This document shows positions 16,080-21,927 of a DNA stretch of 64,000 bases, piece by piece; the first letter of the stretch is position 1; each line of letters begins with the position of its first letter. The DNA is from JANWXD01 sp037446115 (GTDB taxonomy: Bacteria > Acidobacteriota > Terriglobia > Bryobacterales > Bryobacteraceae). A program made the position numbers and the translations under genes. The DNA lies in the NCBI GenBank assembly GCA_037446115.1, contig JBBIJF010000021.1:1-64000 (forward strand), read 5' to 3'. The notes beneath the pieces were generated by a model. It ran no database searches. It saw only the letters and a program-made list of their open reading frames with translations, and was not told the origin of the DNA.

Positions 16080-16089
16080 CTTGGGCGCT

Positions 16090-16095
16090 ATTATA
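16090..16095 (-). promoter_or_regulatory. -10 element for the cytochrome/DUF1553 operon
   Basis: Minus-strand TATAAT ends 10 bases before ATG 16079. It sits back to back with a plus-strand TATAAT at 16106-16111 in a 38-base divergent gap. Confidence 0.5.
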
Positions 16096-16105
16096 CCGCT
16101 GTCCA

Positions 16106-16111
16106 TATAAT
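16106..16111 (+). promoter_or_regulatory. -10 element for the MetE-like gene
   Basis: Plus-strand TATAAT followed by six bases and then ATG 16118, so transcription is predicted to begin at the start codon itself. The -35 region is not recognisable. Confidence 0.5.
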
Positions 16112-16117
16112 GAGGTC

Positions 16118-17116
16118 ATGGCGGTCAAGACCACCGTCGTGGGAAGTTACCCCGCGCCCCACTGGCTTCTGGGCGACACCAGCCGCGTCACCCTGCGCGA
16201 CGCCGTTATGGTCGTGCTGAAGACGCAGGAGCTGGCCGGTATTGACCTCGTGGCCGACGGCGAACTGAATCGCTTCGACCCCAGTCACCCGGAAACCAAC
16301 GGCATGATTGACTATTTCGTGTCGCGCATGGCCGGCATCCGCACCCACTTCACGCCGGCGGATATCGCCCAGTTCCGGGCGCAGCCCGACACCGCCTACC
16401 GCGCCCAGCCGGCCGGAATCGTGGTCGGCGAGGTGCGGGAAGGAACGCTCAACCTTCCGCGCGACTTCGAATTCACACGCGCTCTGACCACCAAGCCGCT
16501 GAAATTCACCTGCACCGGACCGCACATGCTCAGCAAGGTGCTCATGGACTGCCATTACGGCGACCGGGCCGCGCTCGCCATGGCCATCGCCGGCGTGCTG
16601 CGCGAGCAGATCAGCTGGATTGCAGCCGACGTAATCCAGCTCGACGAAGCCAACATCAGCGGCCACCCGGAGGATGCCGAGTGGGCCGCCCGGGCCATCA
16701 ATCATGTGCTCGAAGCCGTGCAGGGAGAGCGCGCGGTGCACATCTGTTTCGGCAATTACGGCGGCCAACCGGTGCAGAAGGGGCTGTGGCGCGACCTGGT
16801 TCCGTTTCTGAACCGGCTCCAGGCGGACCACGTGGTGCTGGAGTTCGCCCGGCGCGGCTACGAAGAGCTTGAGGTGCTCCGGGATGTGGACTCGCGGCTC
16901 GGGCTGGGAATCGGCGTCATTGACATCAAAGACAATGTCGTCGAAAAGCCGGAGGAAGTGGCCCGCCGGTTGGAGCACGCCGCCAAGCTGCTCGGACCGG
17001 ACCGGATCCGCTACGCCCACCCGGATTGCGGCTTCTGGATGCTTCACCGCACCATTGCCGACGCCAAGATGCGCGCCCTCGTCGCCGGGCGCAACCTCTT
17101 TGAAGGTCGTTCCTAG
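16118..17116 (+). CDS. Short cobalamin-independent methionine-synthase-like protein (core-MetE)
   Basis: 332 residues, corresponding only to the C-terminal catalytic half of MetE. The zinc ligands of that family are in place: H-x-C in V-H-I-C-F-G-N-Y-G-G, the Glu in V-V-L-E-F-A-R-R-G and the Cys in A-H-P-D-C-G-F. The N-terminal half that binds polyglutamylated folate is absent, so the methyl donor may not be methyl-THF; folate-independent short MetE families are known. Other thiol methyltransferases share this fold, so homocysteine as substrate is inferred. No Shine-Dalgarno sequence; a TATAAT six bases upstream suggests a leaderless mRNA. Confidence 0.82.
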   Translation: MAVKTTVVGSYPAPHWLLGDTSRVTLRDAVMVVLKTQELAGIDLVADGELNRFDPSHPETNGMIDYFVSRMAGIRTHFTPADIAQFRAQPDTAYRAQPAGIVVGEVREGTLNLPRDFEFTRALTTKPLKFTCTGPHMLSKVLMDCHYGDRAALAMAIAGVLREQISWIAADVIQLDEANISGHPEDAEWAARAINHVLEAVQGERAVHICFGNYGGQPVQKGLWRDLVPFLNRLQADHVVLEFARRGYEELEVLRDVDSRLGLGIGVIDIKDNVVEKPEEVARRLEHAAKLLGPDRIRYAHPDCGFWMLHRTIADAKMRALVAGRNLFEGRS

Positions 17117-18175
17117 ATGATGTTCACGATCCGTCGGTTTCCCGCGCTCACTGCGTTCCTGCTGGCAGGCAGCCTTTGCGGGCAGCCGCGCCTGGAGAAC
17201 ATCCGCCAGCTGACCTTCGGCGGACAGAACGCCGAGGCCTACTGGTCACCGGACGGCAAGCGCTTGATCTTTCAGGCGACACGGGACGGCCTGGGCTGTG
17301 ACCAGATGTTCATCATGAACTCTGACGGCTCGGAGCTGCGTATGGTGTCCACCGGCAAAGGCCGCACGACGTGCGGCTATTTCCTGCCCGATGGCAGGCA
17401 CATCCTGTACTCCTCCACGCACGAGACGGATGCGGCCTGCCCGCCCCCGCCCGACCGCAGCCAGGGCTATGTGTGGGCTGTGTATCCCTCCTACGACATC
17501 TACCTGGCGACCGACGAAGGAAAAATCCTCCGGAAACTCACCGACACTCCGGGCTACGACGCGGAAGCCACCGTGAACTGGAAGACCGGCCGGATCGTGT
17601 ACACGTCCATGGCCTCCGGTGATCTGGACCTGTGGAGCATGAAGCTGGACGGCACGGACAAGCGGAGAATTACGTCGGAACTCGGCTATGACGGTGGAGC
17701 CGTTTTCTCTAGAGACGGCGAGCGCCTTGTCTGGAGAGCGTTTCATCCCAAAGATCCGGCGGCCGCAGGGCGCTACAAGGATCTCCTGGCGCGGGGACTC
17801 ACCTCCCCGATGGAAATGGAGCTTTTCCTTGCCCGCGCCGACGGCGCCCACGCCCGCCAGATCACGCAATTCGGTTGCGCCAGCTTCGCCCCCACCTTCA
17901 CTCCCGACGGGCGGCGGATCGTCTTTTCGTCGAACCGCCATGCCTGTGGGAGCCGCCGTTTCGAGCTCTATGTCATCAATGCCGACGGTACAGGCCTCCG
18001 GCAGATCACAAATTTCGGGGGCTTCACTTCTTTTCCAGAATTGTCGCCCGACGGCCGGAAGATCGTCTTCGTATCGGACTGGAAGGCCAGAGAGCGTTAT
18101 GAATTCAATGTGTTCGTGGCGGACTGGATCGAAGAGAACCCTTCAGGGGAGACGGCGGGGTCACTGGTAAAATAG
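17117..18175 (+). CDS. Exported PD40/TolB-like beta-propeller protein
   Basis: 352 residues with a short signal peptide (L-T-A-F-L-L-A-G-S-L-C-G-Q). Repeated blades of the WD40-like PD40 type are visible: S-P-D-G-K-R-L-I-F-Q, L-P-D-G-R-H-I-L-Y-S, S-R-D-G-E-R-L-V-W, T-P-D-G-R-R-I-V-F-S and S-P-D-G-R-K-I-V-F-V, each followed by D-G-x-x-L-R-x-I-T or a close variant. No catalytic residues are evident. It begins directly after the stop of the MetE-like gene (adjacent TAG/ATG), so it is co-transcribed; a functional link between the two is not obvious. Confidence 0.85.
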   Translation: MMFTIRRFPALTAFLLAGSLCGQPRLENIRQLTFGGQNAEAYWSPDGKRLIFQATRDGLGCDQMFIMNSDGSELRMVSTGKGRTTCGYFLPDGRHILYSSTHETDAACPPPPDRSQGYVWAVYPSYDIYLATDEGKILRKLTDTPGYDAEATVNWKTGRIVYTSMASGDLDLWSMKLDGTDKRRITSELGYDGGAVFSRDGERLVWRAFHPKDPAAAGRYKDLLARGLTSPMEMELFLARADGAHARQITQFGCASFAPTFTPDGRRIVFSSNRHACGSRRFELYVINADGTGLRQITNFGGFTSFPELSPDGRKIVFVSDWKARERYEFNVFVADWIEENPSGETAGSLVK

Positions 18176-18184
18176 AAAACGCGC

Positions 18185-18517
18185 GTGCCCCGGAGGAAAA
18201 GAGCCACGGCTCGCTCCCGTAACGGCCGTCTCGAGGATGCCATCGCCCTGCTCGTCGCCAACGAGGCTTCGTTTCTCGAGCATCTGGCCCGCATGGACGA
18301 GCGCTTTGCCCGGATGGACGAGCGTTTCGCCCGCAACGACGAACGCTTTGCCGAAATGGATGCGCGCCTGGAGGAGCGCTTTGCCCGCATCGACAGGCGC
18401 TTTTCCCGCGTCGAAGACGAACTGGCGGCGATCAAGAACATCCTGCTGCGCCACGAACAGATCCTCGAAGCCTTGCCGCAAGCGATCAAAAGGGAGATCG
18501 GATTCAAGCCACGTTGA
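18185..18517 (+). CDS. Small heptad-repeat coiled-coil protein
   Basis: 110 residues, GTG start. A basic N-terminus (P-R-R-K-R-A-T-A-R-S-R) is followed by about 20 mixed residues and then, from residue 37, uninterrupted seven-residue repeats of the type M-D-E-R-F-A-R through roughly residue 90, a predicted long parallel coiled coil. The C-terminal end is basic. No family or function is recognised. The frame is supported by strict heptads; a TAAAAT at 18169-18174 lies 10 bases before the start. The gene starts 9 bases after the propeller gene. Confidence 0.7.
   Translation: MPRRKRATARSRNGRLEDAIALLVANEASFLEHLARMDERFARMDERFARNDERFAEMDARLEERFARIDRRFSRVEDELAAIKNILLRHEQILEALPQAIKREIGFKPR
18293..18418 (+). 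repeat. 21-base tandem repeats encoding heptads
   Basis: Six degenerate 21-base units starting ATGGACGAGCG encode M-D-E-R-F-A-R-like heptads inside the coiled-coil gene. The first two units are nearly identical, which makes the tract prone to copy-number change. Confidence 0.75.
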
Positions 18518-18525
18518 GAGGGGTT

Positions 18526-19065
18526 ATGGAACTTTCCGGAAAGCGCATCGCGATCCTTGTTGACAATATCTACCAGGATCTCGAGGTTTGGTATCCGTAC
18601 TACCGTTTCAAGGAAGCCGGTGCGGACGTGTGGATCCTCGCCGCAGCCGCCGGGGAAAAGTACACGGGCAAATATGGATACCCGATCGTCTCGGACCGCT
18701 CTTATGAGCAGGTGCGCGCCGCCGACATTGACGGCGTCGTGATTCCGGGCGGCTATGCGCCGGACCTGATCCGGCGCTACCCCGCCGCGCTCCAGCTTGT
18801 TCGTGACCTGGACGCGCAGGGTAAACTCGTCGCGGCCATTTGTCACGCAGGCTGGGTGCTCTGTTCGGCGGGAATCCTCAAGGGCCGCCGCGTCACCTGT
18901 TTTTCGGCGATCAAAGACGACGTCGTCAACGCGGGGGCGCTCTATGAAGACGCCGAAGTGGTCGTCGACCGCAATCTCGTCACGTCGCGCAAGCCCGAGG
19001 ATCTGCCGGCCTTCTGCCGGGCTTCAATCGGGGTGCTCGCCGCCGTCCCGGCGGGCGTCCGCTAG
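18526..19065 (+). CDS. DJ-1/PfpI family protein
   Basis: 179 residues, class I glutamine-amidotransferase fold. It opens G-K-R-I-A-I-L-V-D-N, has V-V-I-P-G-G-Y-A-P-D and the nucleophile elbow A-I-C-H-A-G-W (Cys followed by His, the PfpI protease/deglycase pattern). Members are described as peptidases, chaperones or glyoxal deglycases; which applies here cannot be told. The ATG at 18526 is preceded by GAGAGGGG; a TTG four codons earlier is less likely. It ends 3 bases from the convergent oxidoreductase gene. Confidence 0.88.
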   Translation: MELSGKRIAILVDNIYQDLEVWYPYYRFKEAGADVWILAAAAGEKYTGKYGYPIVSDRSYEQVRAADIDGVVIPGGYAPDLIRRYPAALQLVRDLDAQGKLVAAICHAGWVLCSAGILKGRRVTCFSAIKDDVVNAGALYEDAEVVVDRNLVTSRKPEDLPAFCRASIGVLAAVPAGVR

Positions 19066-19068
19066 CGT

Positions 19069-20406
19069 CTAGACGCCGCGGAAGCGGAAGGGCGGCCGAG
19101 GCTCTTCGTGGTTCTTGCCGTCGCCGGCGTAGGCGGGTCGCGGCGGGGCCTGGCTCAAGAGGCGTTCCCGATCCGGATCCCACAGCATGAGTTTGCCTTC
19201 CCGATAGCTGTCTACGCCGAGCTTGATGGCGGCCATGATCTTATAACCGAAGTCGGCATTGAAAACAGGCTTCTGCCGGGTGCGCATGCACGTGAGGAAA
19301 TTATCCACGTGCTCCCAGTCCATGTTGTGCGGCGGCACTTCCAGATAGACCTTGGAAGAGCCGGCCTTCTCGACGAACTCGCGCTCGAACTGCCACTCCG
19401 GCTCTACGATCACCACGTTGTCATCGAAAGTGATGGTGCCTCTGTGTCCGTAAATCACCGGCTGGAGATACCGGTTGGCCGCGGCATTCGCCATGGAGCT
19501 GCTGATGATGCAGTAGTTGTTGGCGTATTCCACGATCGTGGCGTAGGTGTCGGGCACTTCGCGGTCTTTGTGCACGTAGATCCCTCCTGCGCCGGTGACG
19601 CGGGTGGGAAACTCGATGCCCATGATGAAACGCAGCGGCGCCAGGCGGTGATAAAAGAGATCCGTAGCAATGCCGCCCGAGTAGTCCCAGTACTTGCGCC
19701 AGCGGAAGTAGCGATCCGGATCGAAGGGGCGCTCGGGCGCCGGCCCCAGGAAGTCCTTCCAGCCCACCTCTTCGGCGGTGACGCCTTCGTCAATCCGGTA
19801 GTTCCATTCGCCCCAGACCGAGTTGCGCGAGTAGGTCGTCTGGGCCCAGAGCACCTCGCCAATCCAGCCCTTCTCGACCACTTCCCGGGCCTTGTGGTAG
19901 CGCTTGTCGGAGAGGTGCTGGCTGCCGACCTGTAGCACGCGGCCGGTCTGTCTGACTTTCTCGGCGATCTGCCGCGCCTCCTCGATGGTGAGCGTCATGG
20001 GCTTTTCCAGATACACATCCTTGCCGCGCTCCATGGCCTCGATGGCCATCTTTGCGTGCCAGTGGTCGGGGGTGACAATGAAGACGGCGTCCACATCGGC
20101 ACGGGCCAGCAGTTCGCGGTAGTCGCGGTGCACGTCTTTGGCCTCCAGGCGGGCGGCCTGCCGGGCAGCCTCGGTGCGGCGGGCGTAGATGTCGCTAATG
20201 GCCGCCAACCGCACATCGCCTTTCATCTCCGCCCGCTGCATGATGGTGCGCACATGCCCCATGCCGCGGATGCCGACGCCGATGACGCCCACGTTGATGC
20301 GGTCGTTGGCGCCGAGGATGCGGCCGGTCTGGGCGGAGGCAGCCGCGGTGCTCAAAGCAGCGCTGCTGGTGAGGAACTCGCGACGGGTGCTCTTGCAGTG
20401 CAACAT
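19069..20406 (-). CDS. Tat-exported Gfo/Idh/MocA family oxidoreductase
   Basis: 445 residues. A twin-arginine signal (S-T-R-R-E-F-L-T-S-S-A-A) is followed by a Rossmann domain: I-N-V-G-V-I-G-V-G-I-R-G-M-G-H, then T-P-D-H-W-H-A (D-x-W-H), and the catalytic motif E-K-P-M-T-L. The C-terminal substrate domain contains W-D-Y-S-G-G-I-A-T-D-L-F-Y-H. Family members oxidise or isomerise sugars and inositols with NAD(P); export by Tat fits delivery of a protein with bound cofactor. ATG 20406 is chosen from the GGGAGGT about 8 bases upstream and the Tat signal. The 290-base region upstream carries a promoter and a structured terminator. Confidence 0.9.
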   Translation of the reverse strand: MLHCKSTRREFLTSSAALSTAAASAQTGRILGANDRINVGVIGVGIRGMGHVRTIMQRAEMKGDVRLAAISDIYARRTEAARQAARLEAKDVHRDYRELLARADVDAVFIVTPDHWHAKMAIEAMERGKDVYLEKPMTLTIEEARQIAEKVRQTGRVLQVGSQHLSDKRYHKAREVVEKGWIGEVLWAQTTYSRNSVWGEWNYRIDEGVTAEEVGWKDFLGPAPERPFDPDRYFRWRKYWDYSGGIATDLFYHRLAPLRFIMGIEFPTRVTGAGGIYVHKDREVPDTYATIVEYANNYCIISSSMANAAANRYLQPVIYGHRGTITFDDNVVIVEPEWQFEREFVEKAGSSKVYLEVPPHNMDWEHVDNFLTCMRTRQKPVFNADFGYKIMAAIKLGVDSYREGKLMLWDPDRERLLSQAPPRPAYAGDGKNHEEPRPPFRFRGV

Positions 20407-20514
20407 CTGGTGTACCTCCCTGAAGGGTGGGCGGGAACCGGAATCGCCCGCCTCCCACAAGCGTACGAAGCCGGCGCGGCGATGTCAACAAAAGGCGGGC
20501 CGAAAACGGGGCGC

Positions 20515-20614
20515 AATAGAGAAAAGCCCCCGGGTCTGGGCCCCCGGGGGCTTTCACTCAGAGGGGCTGGCGACGAGCTGGGCCTCGTCGCCGGGGATGC
20601 TACTCTATAGCGTT
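20515..20614 (-). ncRNA. Candidate structured small RNA or 5' leader upstream of the oxidoreductase
   Basis: From the predicted start near 20614 the minus strand reads through a small hairpin GCTA-TAGAG-TAGC, a perfect 9-base stem GGCGACGAG/CTCGTCGCC (20592-20584 with 20577-20569, six-base loop), and then a 10-base GC stem with a T-run. No protein-coding frame fits. It could be a free RNA of about 100 bases or a riboswitch/attenuator leader of the downstream oxidoreductase. I do not recognise a known riboswitch core. Confidence 0.5.
20519..20552 (-). terminator. Strong intrinsic terminator
   Basis: Minus-strand AGCCCCCGGG (20552-20543), an 8-base loop, CCCGGGGGCT (20534-20525), then TTTTCTCTATT. 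The perfect 10-base stem is followed by a T-rich tract. Confidence 0.8.
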
Positions 20615-20620
20615 ACCCCC

Positions 20621-20650
20621 ATTATAAAGACAATCGTATCCGTTTGTCTA
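20621..20650 (-). promoter_or_regulatory. Sigma-70-type promoter of the structured RNA
   Basis: Minus-strand TAGACA (20650-20645), 18-base spacer, TATAAT (20626-20621). It lies after the end of the preceding minus-strand gene (20698) and 215 bases before the oxidoreductase start. Confidence 0.65.
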
Positions 20651-20697
20651 GAGCCGGAGCCAAAAAATCGAAAAAAAATTCTGAAGACCTTAAGTGC

Positions 20698-21303
20698 TTA
20701 TTTTCCTGAGGCTTGCCGCAGCGCCCGGGCCCGCTCGTAATCGCGCACCAACTGCCGCGTGATCTTGTCGGCCACGTCCGCGCTCGCTCCGCGAAATTTC
20801 GCCCCCAGACTCTCCTGCGTCGTAGACCACAGCACGTCACCATCCCGGCTCACCAGCCGGACGGCCGCCACGGCCTCATGCTTGCGCTCAGCGATGCGCG
20901 TGGATTCGTGTTCGCCCACGCTGACACCCGCGTAGCGGCTGCGGCGATCGCGCGCCGTGCGGTCCGGATCCGCGCCCGCCCCGAGCGTCGCGCGGGCGCT
21001 CAGACTCTCGCTCGAAGAAAAGGTGTCGGTGAATACCAAGTCCTCGGCCGAACCGCGGAGGAAGGCATCGGCGCGCTCTTCATTCTCGGTGATGACAAAC
21101 AGCCCGGCGGCCTGGAGACTGCTGATGATCATGTCACGGATCTGCACCGCCGTTTCCCCTCCTGCGAGCCGGTCCACGTAAACCCGGCGCACCTCAAGCA
21201 GGCGCATCAGGGTTTGCTCCTGCACCGACGGGGGTTTTCCTTTCTGCGGCTCTTCGGCGGCGGCCGCCAAACAAAGGGCCAGGCTGCCCAATACTCGTCT
21301 CAT
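20698..21303 (-). CDS. Exported hypothetical protein (CsgG-like guess)
   Basis: 201 residues. The N-terminus (M-R-R-V-L-G-S-L-A-L-C-L-A-A-A-A) is a short signal peptide. The rest has alternating strand/helix character with V-R-R-V-Y-V-D-R-L, I-R-D-M-I-I-S-S-L-Q-A-A-G-L-F-V-I-T-E-N-E-E-R-A-D-A-F-L and A-A-V-R-L-V-S-R-D-G-D-V-L-W-S-T. That arrangement resembles proteins that combine a lipoprotein-like GNA1162/CsgG fold, but I cannot name the family. It is coupled to the upstream membrane protein gene by a four-base ATGA overlap. Confidence 0.7.
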   Translation of the reverse strand: MRRVLGSLALCLAAAAEEPQKGKPPSVQEQTLMRLLEVRRVYVDRLAGGETAVQIRDMIISSLQAAGLFVITENEERADAFLRGSAEDLVFTDTFSSSESLSARATLGAGADPDRTARDRRSRYAGVSVGEHESTRIAERKHEAVAAVRLVSRDGDVLWSTTQESLGAKFRGASADVADKITRQLVRDYERARALRQASGK

Positions 21304-21794
21304 CCCTTGCCTGCCTTGCGCGCCTCTTCGTCCTGGAACTGCACGCGCAGCCCGGTGCGCGCCTCCAGGGCGGCAAGTACGGCACGCACGTCTTTCTTGT
21401 CCACTTTAAAGACCATCGCCTGCTGCCGCCCGAACTCGTCCTGAAAGCCGACCGTCAGGAAATGGGCGCGCTTCTTGCTCAGCAGGAGCAGCGGAGAGAT
21501 CAAAATGGCCAGGGCGTAGCGCCGACTGACGTTCTGGCCGTATTCGAGCAGATTGATCCGCTCATAGGGGACGCGGATTACGGTCTTGCGGGTCTGGAAC
21601 AAGAACAGGTCCGGGTGCACGGTGTAGATGATGCCCTCGGTTTCCGGTTCCAGCACGTCGGTGGTGCCCCCCACGTAGTCCGCTCTTCCGCCCCGCAGCT
21701 CGCCGGCCAGCACGAGCGCCCCGGCAACTCCCAGCAAGATCGCGGTGCGCTGCCACCAGCGGCTGGTAACTTTTGTCGCACCGCCGCCGAACAA
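21300..21794 (-). CDS. Small membrane protein, function unknown
   Basis: About 164 residues from a TTG start at 21794, chosen because AGGAGG lies about 10 bases upstream; an earlier in-frame TTG at 21836 would add 14 residues. It has a membrane segment near the N-terminus (T-A-I-L-L-G-V-A-G-A-L-V-L-A-G) and a second hydrophobic stretch (Y-A-L-A-I-L-I-S-P-L-L-L-L), with a short beta-rich region between them (Y-T-V-H-P-D-L-F-L-F) and a soluble C-terminus. Coupled to the next exported protein. No family recognised. Confidence 0.65.
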   Translation of the reverse strand: MFGGGATKVTSRWWQRTAILLGVAGALVLAGELRGGRADYVGGTTDVLEPETEGIIYTVHPDLFLFQTRKTVIRVPYERINLLEYGQNVSRRYALAILISPLLLLSKKRAHFLTVGFQDEFGRQQAMVFKVDKKDVRAVLAALEARTGLRVQFQDEEARKAGKG

Positions 21795-21927
21795 ATGGGT
21801 AGACACCTCCTGGAGGGAAGTCGGCGTGAGCGGCAAAAGTTCTCAGGGAAGTTTTGCGGCGTCCCGGCCGGAGCGGTCGAACTCTCCGCTATCCTTAAGC
21901 CAAGGGGCCGGCAACAGTCCAGCTACC

